A stretch of 64,000 nucleotides of DNA. Origin: Microcella sp. (GTDB taxonomy: Bacteria > Actinomycetota > Actinomycetes > Actinomycetales > Microbacteriaceae). Made by a program: the position numbers and the translations under genes. The notes beneath the pieces were generated by a model that did no database searches, had not been told where the DNA came from, and was given only the letters and a program-made list of their open reading frames with translations. Shown here piece by piece: positions 26,568 through 37,238 of this stretch. Every line of letters starts with the position of its first letter. Within the stretch, counting starts at the first letter, position 1. Location of the stretch: positions 1,054,001-1,118,000 of the forward strand of contig NZ_JAHHDS010000003.1 of NCBI RefSeq assembly GCF_019739195.1. The letters run 5' to 3'.

Positions 26568-26575
26568 TCAACGAC

Positions 26576-26603
26576 AAAGGCCCCTCGGTGAGGAGGGGCC
26601 TTT
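26576..26603 (-). terminator. Terminator of the 6C RNA
   Basis: AAAGGCCCCT pairs with AGGGGCCTTT around a short loop, and TTTG follows on the minus strand. It sits between the 6C RNA and tadA. Confidence 0.85.
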
Positions 26604-26710
26604 GCGAAAAGTTGGGCGGCGCCCACATTGGGGGGAATTGGGCGCCGCCACAGCAACACGGGATTGGGGGGAATCGATCGCGTTGCGAACGTCAGGCTTG
26701 CTGCTGACGA
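26576..26710 (-). ncRNA. 6C small RNA
   Basis: The minus-strand transcript would have two stem-loops, each with the loop ATTCCCCCCAAT containing six cytosines (26666-26671 and 26630-26635). The second stem is a perfect 11-bp GGCGGCGCCCA/TGGGCGCCGCC. The first is GCAAC/GTTGC with inner G-C pairs. A terminator hairpin ends it. This is the actinobacterial 6C RNA architecture, known in M. tuberculosis as B11 next to the same kind of Tad locus. Its C-rich loops are thought to pair with G-rich ribosome sites. Confidence 0.9.
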
Positions 26711-26715
26711 CTATC

Positions 26716-26743
26716 AGTGTAGGGCGCTGCACCGACAGGTCAA
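26716..26743 (-). promoter_or_regulatory. Promoter of the 6C RNA
   Basis: On the minus strand TTGACC (26743-26738) and TACACT (26721-26716) are separated by 16 bases, a good sigma-70-type -35/-10 pair. It would start RNA near 26709, just before the first 6C stem-loop. Confidence 0.7.
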
Positions 26744-26952
26744 GACATTTTCGCCCCCCGTTTTGTCCTCCATAGGGAGGACTCAGGTTTTTGTGCCCCG
26801 AACGGGGGTGGAATAGACCGGTCAGGGGCTCTTCGGTGCTCATTCGAGGCCCCAACGGCACCAGGATGATGGTGGCCTCTAGACTCACCCGTGTTCCCCG
26901 TTCCGAACGCGGCAGACCAGGCCAGTCCGCTTCACATCGACCAAGGATGATG

Positions 26953-28917
<1,965 letters not shown>

Positions 28918-28930
28918 CGCCTCGCGCTGA

Positions 28931-28972
28931 TTCGGGCACCTCGTACGCGTCGAAGCGTGCGAGGTGCCCGAA
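28931..28972. terminator. Bidirectional terminator between acs and the RidA gene
   Basis: A perfect 13-bp stem TTCGGGCACCTCG/CGAGGTGCCCGAA with a 16-base loop lies 14 bases after acs and 44 bases after the end of the convergent RidA gene. Confidence 0.85.
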
Positions 28973-29015
28973 AGCGTGAGAGTTGTGCGGGTGGTCGAGC
29001 TAGGCGAACTCGAGA

Positions 29016-29480
29016 CTATGCAAATTCGAGCACAAGCTCGACTTCAACAGGAGCGTCGAGCGGCAGCACCGCGACGCCCACCGCGCTGCGCGCGTGCGTG
29101 CCGACCTCGTCGCCGAAGATCTCGCCGAGCACCGTCGATGCACCGTTCGCGACGCCGGGCTGGCCCGAGAAGTCGGTGGTCGACGCGACGAAGACGACGG
29201 CCTTGACGACCCGCGTGACGCGGTCGAGTGAGCCGATGACGCTCTCGGCGGCGGCCAAGGCGTTGAGCACCGCCGTGCGGGCGTAGCCAGCGGCCTCCTC
29301 GGCGCTGACCTCGGCCCCAACCTTGCCCGTCGCGGGCAGCGCGCCGTCGACGAAGGGCAGCTGCCCGGCCGTGAAGACGAGGTGCCCGCTGACAACGGCC
29401 GGCACGTAGGCGGCAACGGGCTTGGTGACCTGCGGGATGCTGATGCCAAGCTCGGCCAGACGATCGTCAATGCGGCTCAT
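29016..29480 (-). CDS. RidA family protein (YjgF/YER057c/UK114)
   Basis: This 154-residue cytosolic Rid-fold protein probably deaminates reactive enamine/imine intermediates. The pattern VVSGHLVFTAGQLPFVDG, AGYARTAVLNALAAAES and ARSAVGVAVLPLDAPVEVELV fits the family. The C-terminal segment lacks the RidA catalytic Arg in the usual position (ARSAVGVA, where archetypal RidA has a RxxV... motif). It may therefore belong to one of the Rid2-7 groups. The ATG overlaps the DUF4177 stop codon by four bases. Confidence 0.88.
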   Translation of the reverse strand: MSRIDDRLAELGISIPQVTKPVAAYVPAVVSGHLVFTAGQLPFVDGALPATGKVGAEVSAEEAAGYARTAVLNALAAAESVIGSLDRVTRVVKAVVFVASTTDFSGQPGVANGASTVLGEIFGDEVGTHARSAVGVAVLPLDAPVEVELVLEFA

Positions 29481-29644
29481 GATCGGGCCTCCCCGGCGAT
29501 CGGTCGCTTCAGGTACGCGACGAGCCCGCCCTCGGGCCCGGGCACGACCTGCACGAGCTCCCAGCCCTCTGACCCCCAATTGTTGAGGATCGCCTGGGTC
29601 GTGTGGATCATGAGCGGAGTCGTGAGGTACTCCCATTGGGTCAT
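29477..29644 (-). CDS. Small DUF4177 protein
   Basis: This 55-residue protein reads MTQWEYLTTPLMIHTTQ, then AILNNWGSEGWELVQVV and ends LKRPIAGEARS. That is the DUF4177 pattern (WEY near the start, LN..G..GWELV in the middle). Its stop is embedded in the RidA start (ATGA), so the two genes form a coupled pair. Function is unknown. Confidence 0.85.
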   Translation of the reverse strand: MTQWEYLTTPLMIHTTQAILNNWGSEGWELVQVVPGPEGGLVAYLKRPIAGEARS

Positions 29645-29695
29645 GGCGCGGTCCATTCAGCGTGATCATAAGGTCGGTGGCGTACCCTTGATCAT

Positions 29696-32248
29696 ATGTC
29701 TGCCCAGAATCAGAAGGCCTCAGGAGTCATCGGCGCGATCGCCGGCATGCTCGGCCTCAGCGCACTCGCCGGCGTTCTCGTGACCGTCATGGTCACCCCG
29801 GCCCTCGCCGTCACCGGAATGGCGGCGAGCAACACCATCGGCATCTTCGAGGGTCTGCCCGAGTACATCCGTATCAATGAGCAGACGCAGCGCAACGCGA
29901 TCTACGCGGCGAACAGCAACAACCCCGACGACGGCTACACGCAAATCGCCACCGTCTTCGCTGAGAACCGCGAAGAGGTCGAGTGGGATGCCGTGTCTCA
30001 GTACATCAAAGACGCAACACTCGCCGGCGAAGACCGACGGTTCTACGACCACGGCGGCGTCGACATGCAGTCGATCATTCGTGCTGGCCTCGGCAACCTG
30101 ACGTCGGGCGGCATCGAGTCGGGTGCCTCGACACTGACGATGCAGCTCGTCAAGAACATCTTCATCACCGAAGCCCTCAAGGCCGACACGATCGAAGAAC
30201 GCGATGCTCTCATTGCTCAAGCGCAAGAGCAGAGCCTCGAGCGCAAGCTCAAAGAGGCCAAGCTCGCGATCGGCCTCGAGAAGGAATATACGAAAGACGA
30301 GATTCTTCTCGCCTACTTGAACATCGCCGGATTCGGTGGCAACACCTACGGCATTCAAGCCGCGTCTCAGCAGTACTTTGGCATTCCGGCGAGTGACGTC
30401 ACCATCGCTCAGGCGGCGAGTCTCGTCGCGATCGTGCAGCAGCCCGGAGCGCGTTCGCTCGGCAGCCCCGACAACTACGAAGCGAACCAAGCGCGCCGCG
30501 ACGTGATCTTGCGGTCGATGGGTGCCGAAGGCTTCATCACCGATGCCGAGATGCGCGAAGCGCTCAACACGCCGGTGGACGAAAACTTCGTGACGCCGAC
30601 TGCTCCCCGCAACGGTTGCATCGCGGCAGGCAACTACGCCAAGCAGTTCTGCGACTACATCGTCAAGAACGTCAAGAACTTCGAGTCGCTGGGCGAAACC
30701 GAACAAGAGCGGCTCGACAACTGGAAGCTCGGTGGCTACGACGTCTACACGACGATGAACCTCCAGCTCCAGGTCGTCACGCAAGACCGCCTTCGTGGGG
30801 TTGTTCCCACGACCAGCACAATCCTCGACATCGGAAGCGTGGCGACCTCGGTAGAGGCTAAGACCGGCCGTATTCTCACCATGGCGCAGAACCGCCCCTT
30901 CGACGACTCGCTCGAAGGAGCGGCCAACCCCAATGTGACGGCGATCAACTACGCCACCGATCGCGAATATGGCGGCTCGAGCGGGTTCCAGACCGGCTCG
31001 ACCTACAAGATCTTCGGCCTGGTGGCGTGGCTGCAGGAAGGCCGCGGCCTCAACGAGATCGTCGATGCGTCGCGCTTCGAGCTCAACCAGGCTGCCTTCC
31101 TCGACACCTGCGACGACGGCGGCGGACCGTGGGGCGGCAAGTGGGAGTTCAAGAACTCCGGCGGCGGTGGCGGCACTGCAATGAGTGTCTTCAACGCCAC
31201 GGTCAACTCAGTCAACTCGGCCTACGCCTCGATCGGTGAGCAGCTCGACCAGTGCGCCATCCGCGGAGCCGCTGAGTCGCTGGGCGTGCACCGTGCCGAC
31301 GGCAACCCGCTGCAGACCAACCCCTCGGCCATTCTCGGTACGAACGAGATCGCTCCGCTGACGATGGCCTCTGCCTTCGCCGCGATCGGCAACGGAGGCA
31401 TCTACTGCGAGCCCATCGCCGTCGACCGTTTCGTCGACCGCGATGGCAACGAGCTCGAGGGCCAGCAGCCCGACTGCCGCCGGGCCATCACGGCCGAGGT
31501 TGCCGCCGCAGCAGCGGCTCCCATGGCCTCCGTCATCACAGGCGGCACGGCCACGCGCTCGCGCATCGGCGACGGCGTGCCGATCATCGGCAAGACCGGC
31601 TCGACCGACTCGTACAACCAGACCTGGATGGTCGGCACGACCACCGAAGTCGCCACGGCTGTCTGGGTGGGCAATGTCACGGGCCGCGTCTCGATGCTGC
31701 GCTACCCGAGCGGATCTGCGCTGCGGCACGAGATCTTCCGGCCCGTCATGGCCGCGGCCAACGCCGTCTACGGAGGAGCAGCCTTCCCGGCGCCCCCGGC
31801 ACGACTGCAGACCGGCTCAGGTGTGCAAATGCCCGACCTCGCCGGCCAGACGCAAGAGCAGGCGAAAGCCCTGCTCGAGGGTCTCGGTTTCCGCTTCGAG
31901 GTCGGCGGTCAGGTCGACTCGGCGCTGCCTGAGGGTGTCGTCGCGGGCGCCAACTACGCCCCGGGCACGCTTCTCGCGCGCGGCATGACGGTCAAAGTCA
32001 CTATCAGCCGCGGCAACCTCATCAATCTGCCCAGCGTGGTGGGTCTCGACATCGACACGGCGATCAGCACTCTCAACGACGCCGGCTTCACGAACCTGGG
32101 CGAAGTCTGCGCCGAGATTCCGCCGGAGGAAGAGGGCGGTGACCCCGAACTCGACGGCATCGTGACCCAGCAGAGCCCCTCGGGCGGCTCGAAGGTCAAG
32201 TACGAGACGGGCATCTCGCTGACGGTGGCACGACTCGACTGCTCGTGA
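29696..32248 (+). CDS. Class A penicillin-binding protein with PASTA domains
   Basis: This bifunctional peptidoglycan synthase of 850 residues has an N-terminal membrane helix (about 12-45). The GT51 transglycosylase carries the catalytic Glu in LAGEDRRFYDHGGVD (about residue 116) and GASTLTMQLVKN. The transpeptidase has the Ser motif GSTYKIF (about 437), SxN as SVN (about 505) and KTGS (about 628). Two PASTA repeats follow at the C-terminus (MPDLAGQTQEQAKALL and LPSVVGLDIDTAISTL), which sense cell-wall fragments. The ATG at 29696 has no clear ribosome site, but TACCCT ends six bases before it, so it may be leaderless. It overlaps the phosphoesterase gene by four bases. Confidence 0.96.
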   Translation: MSAQNQKASGVIGAIAGMLGLSALAGVLVTVMVTPALAVTGMAASNTIGIFEGLPEYIRINEQTQRNAIYAANSNNPDDGYTQIATVFAENREEVEWDAVSQYIKDATLAGEDRRFYDHGGVDMQSIIRAGLGNLTSGGIESGASTLTMQLVKNIFITEALKADTIEERDALIAQAQEQSLERKLKEAKLAIGLEKEYTKDEILLAYLNIAGFGGNTYGIQAASQQYFGIPASDVTIAQAASLVAIVQQPGARSLGSPDNYEANQARRDVILRSMGAEGFITDAEMREALNTPVDENFVTPTAPRNGCIAAGNYAKQFCDYIVKNVKNFESLGETEQERLDNWKLGGYDVYTTMNLQLQVVTQDRLRGVVPTTSTILDIGSVATSVEAKTGRILTMAQNRPFDDSLEGAANPNVTAINYATDREYGGSSGFQTGSTYKIFGLVAWLQEGRGLNEIVDASRFELNQAAFLDTCDDGGGPWGGKWEFKNSGGGGGTAMSVFNATVNSVNSAYASIGEQLDQCAIRGAAESLGVHRADGNPLQTNPSAILGTNEIAPLTMASAFAAIGNGGIYCEPIAVDRFVDRDGNELEGQQPDCRRAITAEVAAAAAAPMASVITGGTATRSRIGDGVPIIGKTGSTDSYNQTWMVGTTTEVATAVWVGNVTGRVSMLRYPSGSALRHEIFRPVMAAANAVYGGAAFPAPPARLQTGSGVQMPDLAGQTQEQAKALLEGLGFRFEVGGQVDSALPEGVVAGANYAPGTLLARGMTVKVTISRGNLINLPSVVGLDIDTAISTLNDAGFTNLGEVCAEIPPEEEGGDPELDGIVTQQSPSGGSKVKYETGISLTVARLDCS

Positions 32249-33195
32249 CGCGAGCAGTGCGCATCGCGGCCGCCGCCTCCCTCGGGATGGCGGCGGCCGC
32301 GGCCGTGTACGGCATCGCGATCGAGCGCCGCGCGTACCGAGTGCGGCGCGAAGTCGTCCCCGTGCTCTCTCCGGGCGCAGACCCCATCAGGGTGCTGCAT
32401 CTCAGCGACCTGCACCTCGCCCCCTGGCAGCGCGACAAGGTGCAGTGGGTGCGCTCACTGGCGAACCTGAAACCCCACCTCGTCGTGAACACCGGCGACA
32501 ATCTGGGGCATGCGGATGCTCTTCCGGCCCTCGCCGAGGCCCTCAGCATTTTCGACTCGGTGCCGGGAGTCTTCGTGCACGGGTCGAACGACTACTTTGC
32601 CCCCACGCCGAAGAACCCCTTCGCCTACCTGGCCGGCCCGTCGAAGGGAGAGACCGCCACGGCGGAGCGCCTGGATACCGAGGCGCTCGAGGCCCTGCTG
32701 CGCGACCGTCTCGGCTGGATCGACCTCAACAACAAGGTGGGCCAACTCACGATCAACGGCTCGATCCTCGAGTTCATGGGCACGAACGATGCGCACCGCG
32801 GCTGGGATCGCCTCGACCGACTGCCGGCTCTCGTCGACGCGCTGCGCGAGCTCGATGACGACGACACCGATGACCCTGCCGTCATGATCGGCGTCACGCA
32901 CGCACCGTACCAGCGGGTGCTCAACGCTTTCACGACACAGAACACCGACGTGATCTTCGCCGGCCACACGCATGGTGGTCAGGTGTGCCTGCCAGGCTTC
33001 GGCGCGATCATCACCAATTGCGACTTGCCGCGAGACCGCGCTCGCTCACTGTCGGTGTGGCACCACGCGCACAAGGCCTCGTACCTGAACGTCTCAGCAG
33101 GCATCGGAACCTCGATCTACGCACCGATCCGCTTGGCCTGCCCGCCCGAGGCCGTGCTCGTGACGCTCGTGGCCGACGACATCGGCTATTCTTGA
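32245..33195 (+). CDS. Membrane-anchored metallophosphoesterase
   Basis: This 316-residue YkuE/YaeI-type calcineurin-like phosphoesterase has an N-terminal hydrophobic helix (about 6-24). The metal-binding motifs are LHLSDLHL (D, H), NTGDNLG (D), HGSNDYF (N; the usual GNHE is GSND), GVTHAP (H) and AGHTHGGQ (HxH). It is translationally coupled (GTGA) to the penicillin-binding protein gene, a pairing common in Actinomycetota. The substrate is unknown and possibly a lipid-linked phosphate. Confidence 0.92.
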   Translation: MTRAVRIAAAASLGMAAAAAVYGIAIERRAYRVRREVVPVLSPGADPIRVLHLSDLHLAPWQRDKVQWVRSLANLKPHLVVNTGDNLGHADALPALAEALSIFDSVPGVFVHGSNDYFAPTPKNPFAYLAGPSKGETATAERLDTEALEALLRDRLGWIDLNNKVGQLTINGSILEFMGTNDAHRGWDRLDRLPALVDALRELDDDDTDDPAVMIGVTHAPYQRVLNAFTTQNTDVIFAGHTHGGQVCLPGFGAIITNCDLPRDRARSLSVWHHAHKASYLNVSAGIGTSIYAPIRLACPPEAVLVTLVADDIGYS

Positions 33196-33201
33196 CGGGT
33201 T

Positions 33202-33220
33202 GCCCTGACTCGCTCAGGGC
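33202..33220 (+). terminator. Small hairpin between the phosphoesterase gene and tRNA-Pro
   Basis: GCCCTGA-CTCGC-TCAGGGC is a perfect 7-bp stem seven bases after the stop codon. No T tract follows, so termination is uncertain. It could also be a processing site before the tRNA. Confidence 0.4.
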
Positions 33221-33225
33221 GGCAC

Positions 33226-33299
33226 CGGGGTATGGCGCAGCTTGGTAGCGCGCGTCGTTCGGGACGACGAGGCCGCAGGTTCAAATCCTGTTACCCCGA
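33226..33299 (+). tRNA. tRNA-Pro (anticodon CGG)
   Basis: A 74-base cloverleaf. The acceptor is CGGGGTA/TACCCCG with discriminator A. The anticodon stem CGTCG/CGACG encloses TTCGGGA (anticodon CGG, reads CCG). The T arm is GCAGG-TTCAAAT-CCTGT. CCA is not encoded. Confidence 0.96.
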
Positions 33300-33307
33300 C
33301 TCGTGTG

Positions 33308-33335
33308 ATCGGGATCGCCTACGGGCGGTCCCGAT
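33308..33335 (+). terminator. Terminator after tRNA-Pro
   Basis: ATCGGGATCGCC pairs with GGCGGTCCCGAT (one G-U). A T-rich TGCTGTTTCTC follows on the plus strand. It also faces the end of the convergent tdk gene. Confidence 0.75.
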
Positions 33336-33368
33336 TGCTGTTTCTCGAGCGACGCAGCAGGCCGCGGA

Positions 33369-34040
33369 TCAGCTGAAGTCAGCGTCGGGGCCCTGCTCGA
33401 GCGCAGCATCCAGCCCTACCGGCGCGCGCCACCCCGACGCAAGCGAACCGCCCGACTCATCGAGGTAGCAGGCGCCGCACAGGCTCTCGTAGGTGACGTC
33501 GACGCCGTCGATGGCCACCTGGTCGCCGTCGAAGATGAACACGCCGTCGACCGATCGCGCGTTGAAGATCGCCTTGCGGCCGCAGCGGCAGATGGTCTTG
33601 AGTTCTTCGAGCGAGTGCGCGACTTCGAGCAGTCGACGGCTGCCGGGGAACGCGACGGTCTGGAAGTCGGTGCGGATGCCGTAGGCGAGCACGGGCACGT
33701 CTTCTCGAATCGCGATGCGCAGCAGATCGTCGACCTGCTGCATGCTGAGAAACTGCGCCTCGTCGACGAGCAGGCACGACACGTCGGTGCCGGTCTGCCG
33801 CACGATCGCCGCACGATGGGCTTGAAAGCGCGTGTAGACGTCGTCATCGACGTCGATCGTGAAATCGACGGGCCGCGTGACGCCGAGCCGCGACACGATG
33901 GTCTGGTCACCCTTGGTGTCGATGCGCGGCTTGGCGAGCACGACGGTCTGCGAGCGCTCTTCGTAGTTGTAGGCGGCCTGCAGCAGCGACGTGCTCTTGC
34001 CGCTGTTCATGGCCCCGTAGCGAAAGTAGAGCTTCGCCAT
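33369..34040 (-). CDS. tdk: Thymidine kinase
   Basis: Tdk is a pyrimidine-salvage enzyme that makes dTMP from thymidine. The 223-residue type II TK1-like protein has P-loop GAMNSGKS, a Walker B-like CLLVDEAQFLS, zinc-site cysteines in CRCGRKA and a C-terminal LCGACYL, and the lasso region ARSVDGVFIFDG. Its ATG overlaps the stop of the upstream response regulator gene by one base (TGATG), so it sits at the end of a signalling operon. That context is unusual for tdk. Confidence 0.96.
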   Translation of the reverse strand: MAKLYFRYGAMNSGKSTSLLQAAYNYEERSQTVVLAKPRIDTKGDQTIVSRLGVTRPVDFTIDVDDDVYTRFQAHRAAIVRQTGTDVSCLLVDEAQFLSMQQVDDLLRIAIREDVPVLAYGIRTDFQTVAFPGSRRLLEVAHSLEELKTICRCGRKAIFNARSVDGVFIFDGDQVAIDGVDVTYESLCGACYLDESGGSLASGWRAPVGLDAALEQGPDADFS

Positions 34041-34702
34041 CAGAGCAGATACCCGTCTTCTGCCGCGCGGCGCATGAGCTCGGCCTTCGTGCTCGACGGG
34101 CGACCCGCTTTCGCGTACTTCTCGCGCACGCGTCTCAGGTAGGTCTTCGCCGTCTCGTACTGCACATTCATCTGCGCCGCCACTTCGCTCATGCTGCTGC
34201 CGTTCGCATAGAGCGACAGTGCTTCTTTCTCGCTGACCGAGAGCTTCGGTCGAGCCGGATGCTGCGCCCCCATGGGAAGGGGCCGCCAGTCGCGCACGGG
34301 CTCGCCCGTGAGCTCCATGCCCATGACGCGACGCGCCGCCTCCATGACCTCGCCGAGCGGCATGGCCTTCGACAGGAAGGCCGAGGCTCCGGCCTCGAAC
34401 GCCCGATCGCGCGCCTCGGCGGTGTCAAGGCTCGTGAGCACAATGACCTTTGCGCCCGCGGCGCGGCACGTGCGCACGCGCGCCTCGATCGACACCGGCT
34501 CTTGCAGCTGGAAGTCGAGCAGCACGAGGTCGGTCGGAAACTGGTCGCTCTGCACGAGCTCGAACCAGGTCGGCGCCGTCAGTACGAGCTCGAAATCGAG
34601 TGCGTGCGTGGCGATCCAGCTGGCGAGGCTGTCGAGCAGCAGTTCGTGGTCGTCGAGTATCGCGAGGCGAACCCGAGAGACCGGGCGCGCGTCAGAATCC
34701 AT
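34040..34702 (-). CDS. Response regulator, NarL/LuxR type
   Basis: The 220 residues comprise a receiver domain (about 10-125: acidic pocket ILDDHE, phospho-acceptor Asp in LVLLDFQ, Thr in VIVLTSLD, Lys in AFLSKAM) and a LuxR-type helix-turn-helix (about 155-218: KLSVSEKEALSLYANGSSMS, YETAKTYLRRVREKYAKAG). ATG 34702 is preferred to TTG 34708. It overlaps the end of the kinase-like membrane protein gene by 11 bases and is the likely partner of the HisKA_3 kinase encoded at 35870. Confidence 0.93.
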   Translation of the reverse strand: MDSDARPVSRVRLAILDDHELLLDSLASWIATHALDFELVLTAPTWFELVQSDQFPTDLVLLDFQLQEPVSIEARVRTCRAAGAKVIVLTSLDTAEARDRAFEAGASAFLSKAMPLGEVMEAARRVMGMELTGEPVRDWRPLPMGAQHPARPKLSVSEKEALSLYANGSSMSEVAAQMNVQYETAKTYLRRVREKYAKAGRPSSTKAELMRRAAEDGYLL

Positions 34703-35873
34703 ACTCAAACTCTAGAGCGATTCGGCCTTCTCGTCGGTCTGCAGTTGAGCGCTCGGTGACCCCGCGCACGAGCTCGATGACGCCCCGCAGGTCGCGCAGC
34801 GCATCGACGGTCGGCTTCGGCGTGGCGATGAGCCACTGCACCTGAAGCCGCCCCTCGTCAGAGCGCAGCCGCAGGTCGAGCTCGGTCGCGGCCAGTCGAC
34901 GGATGCTGAGCTCGCCGATCGCGCGCAGCAGCGTGCGCTGCTCGAGGGTCGCCGCGCCGCCGAGGTCGTCGGGATCATCAGCGCGCGCCACGATGTTGAG
35001 GTGCGGATGCCGCCCGACGAGGTCGTCGAGCAGCGTCGACGCCCACCCCCGCTCAACGTCGGCCACGAGCAGCGCTCTAATGCTGCGTGCAAGCCGTCGC
35101 GCCTCGGCGCGATCGTCGTCGGTGAGCTCGTCGGCGTCGACGACTCGACTGAGGTAGGGCACCGCCTCGCGATTGAGCGTCGTGATGCGCTGCTGCTGCA
35201 CCGAGCGCGCGACACTGCCTCGCTGATGGGCCGCAGTCTCTTGGGCTGCAGCCCACGCGCGCTGCTGCCACCGCGCGATCGATCCGTTGAGAGAGCGCGC
35301 GTAAGCGGCCGCCGCGAACCCGAGCGCTGCCACCGGTAGCGAACCGGTGACGGCGTAGGTCAGGGTCGGCACGTCGGTCACCGCCCACGGCGCCTGCATC
35401 ATGCCGAGCATTGCGCAGATCAGCGTGTGCACGACGGCCCACAGCGCGATCTCGCGAGCCGGCCGGTAGGGGGTGAGCGCAATGAGCACGATGCCGGTGA
35501 CGAGCGGCGCCCAGTCAGCGCGCACGACTGGGTTAGCCTGCAGGGTCGACAGCATGCTCGTGACGATCATGACGATGAGCAGCAGCTGCAGCAGTTGCGC
35601 CGATGGCGCACGCCAGACCGGACGCGAGAGGCGCGAGCGATCGAGCATGAGCCACACCGCGGCGATGAGCGCGAGCAGCGAGACGGCGAGCCAGGCGGGT
35701 GCGACGACCTCTGACCACCGGGTCGCCACGGCGACGAGCGGCATCGCGAGCGCGAGAATCGCGGCACCTATCGTCACTGGCCGTGCGGCTGCCGCCGAGA
35801 GCGGATCCAGTCGCTCGAGCGTTGCTTCTGCCGGCGCGAGGGCCGCGACCACCGGCACCCGCTCGACGATCAC
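34692..35873 (-). CDS. Kinase-like membrane protein without catalytic motifs
   Basis: The 393 residues comprise an N-terminal cytoplasmic stretch, about six to seven membrane helices (about 35-215) and a soluble C-terminal part (about 235-393). The soluble part starts as a helical segment like a kinase dimerisation domain (SVQQQRITTLNREAVPYLSRVV), but no phospho-His context is present. An N-box-like ELSIRRLAATELDL is followed by QWLIATPKPT where a kinase would have DxGxG. It looks like a pseudokinase built on the same plan as its neighbour. GTG 35873 overlaps the upstream kinase stop by four bases. Function is inferred from context only. Confidence 0.75.
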   Translation of the reverse strand: MIVERVPVVAALAPAEATLERLDPLSAAAARPVTIGAAILALAMPLVAVATRWSEVVAPAWLAVSLLALIAAVWLMLDRSRLSRPVWRAPSAQLLQLLLIVMIVTSMLSTLQANPVVRADWAPLVTGIVLIALTPYRPAREIALWAVVHTLICAMLGMMQAPWAVTDVPTLTYAVTGSLPVAALGFAAAAYARSLNGSIARWQQRAWAAAQETAAHQRGSVARSVQQQRITTLNREAVPYLSRVVDADELTDDDRAEARRLARSIRALLVADVERGWASTLLDDLVGRHPHLNIVARADDPDDLGGAATLEQRTLLRAIGELSIRRLAATELDLRLRSDEGRLQVQWLIATPKPTVDALRDLRGVIELVRGVTERSTADRREGRIALEFEYGF

Positions 35874-37069
35874 GATGCACCCTCGTCGTCGCCCGGAATC
35901 CGCACCGGCACTCGCAACAACACCGACGTTCCCTTTCCGGGCTGCGACCACACCACGGCAGAGCCGCCGATGGTCTCGAGCCGGCCGACAATGCTCGTGC
36001 CGACACCGAGCCGCCCGTCGGTGCGCTCGTCGAGCACGAAGCCTCGGCCGTCGTCAATAACCATGGCCGACACCTCGGTGTCGCTGCCACCCAGCACGAC
36101 GTCGGCCGTGTCGGTGTCTGCGTGGCGCCGAACATTGGCGACGCACTGCGCGATAGCGCGGCTGAATTCGTCGAAGGCTTCGCCGTCGAGCACATCGAGC
36201 ACGCCCTCGTCCGCCGTGAGCGCGACGGTGACCACGCCCGCTGCGGCCTCGTCGATCGCGGCCCGCAGCCGCTGCGACCTCTCGCCGGCGGCGCGCACCG
36301 CCTGCTCGCCCACATCGAACCACTCCTGCCCCACGATGAGCGCGAGGTCGGCGCGAATTCCGGCTCGCACGACGGGCGACAGCGCGCGCTGGGTCGTCGT
36401 GATGACGGCGAGCTGGTTGAGCACGGTGTCGTGCAACAGCGCCGTCGCGCGGGCCTCGAAGGTGCGGCGCACGTCGGCAAGCATCTCGTCGCGCGCGGCG
36501 CGATACAGCTCGATCTGCGAGTCGCGCGAGGTGAGTAGGTCGATGCGCAGCACTGCCAGCAGCCCCACGACGATGAACCACACGACGATCGTGGTCACGC
36601 TGAGGCGCCAAGGTGACCCGAGCACGAGCAAAGCGACAAACGACGCGAGCTCGCCGATGACGAACCCCGCGGTGGTCCACACCATCGAGGCCCCGAGCCG
36701 CGGGCCCGCACCGATGACCAGAATGAGCGCGACCTTGAGCAGCACGATCGTGTAGTCGTCGTTGGCGACCGGGGTGTCGAGTTGAATCGAGGCGATGAGC
36801 GTGTACCAGAACACGCACAGCCCGCCGATGATGAGATAGCTCGCCGCGATGAACGTCGACGGCGCGCGCTCGAGCAGGGCGAGCAGCACGATCATGGGCA
36901 CAAGCACCAGAAGCGCGGGCCAGACCACGAACTCGGGCAGATAGGCCTGAATCGAGACGACGATGATTCCGACGCCGATGAGGCAGACGGCGGCCGCAGC
37001 GTGGCCGGCTCGAGCAACCGCGGTGCTCGTCGTGCGCGTAGCGAGGTGCGGCGGCAGGCCGAGCGGCAT
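35870..37069 (-). CDS. Membrane sensor histidine kinase (HisKA_3/NarX-DesK type)
   Basis: The 399 residues contain about six membrane helices (about 20-180), then a helical dimerisation domain with the phospho-acceptor His in LLHDTVLNQLAVI (about residue 213). A HATPase domain follows with N-box CVANVRRHA, VIDDGRGF and GRLGVGTSIVGRLETIGG. This class normally pairs with LuxR-type regulators such as the one encoded at 34040. It is the first gene of a kinase/pseudokinase/regulator/tdk run. The membrane part has no recognised ligand domain. Confidence 0.9.
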   Translation of the reverse strand: MPLGLPPHLATRTTSTAVARAGHAAAAVCLIGVGIIVVSIQAYLPEFVVWPALLVLVPMIVLLALLERAPSTFIAASYLIIGGLCVFWYTLIASIQLDTPVANDDYTIVLLKVALILVIGAGPRLGASMVWTTAGFVIGELASFVALLVLGSPWRLSVTTIVVWFIVVGLLAVLRIDLLTSRDSQIELYRAARDEMLADVRRTFEARATALLHDTVLNQLAVITTTQRALSPVVRAGIRADLALIVGQEWFDVGEQAVRAAGERSQRLRAAIDEAAAGVVTVALTADEGVLDVLDGEAFDEFSRAIAQCVANVRRHADTDTADVVLGGSDTEVSAMVIDDGRGFVLDERTDGRLGVGTSIVGRLETIGGSAVVWSQPGKGTSVLLRVPVRIPGDDEGAS

Positions 37070-37238
37070 GCGCTGCCCCCTCTCATCAACTCTTTAGCGT
37101 GAACCGTGACGATGCGACGCACGTGGGTTCGGGTTCCCGGCGAATGCTGGGGTCTTCTCGTATTATCACCCGGTGGGACGACGGCGCACAGTTCGCGTCT
37201 GGGGGCCACCGTCGATGTTGCGGGCAGAGACGCGGGCG

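Noticed and set aside
24412-26775. 787-codon open frame opposite the Tad genes and 6C RNA
   Set aside because: It crosses gene boundaries and a structured RNA and has no recognisable domain. The Tad proteins on the other strand are convincing.
26766-26783. GTCCTCC/GGAGGAC hairpin upstream of acs
   Set aside because: It was considered as a terminator or riboswitch part, but it has only seven pairs, the T run is displaced, and no transcript is expected to end there.
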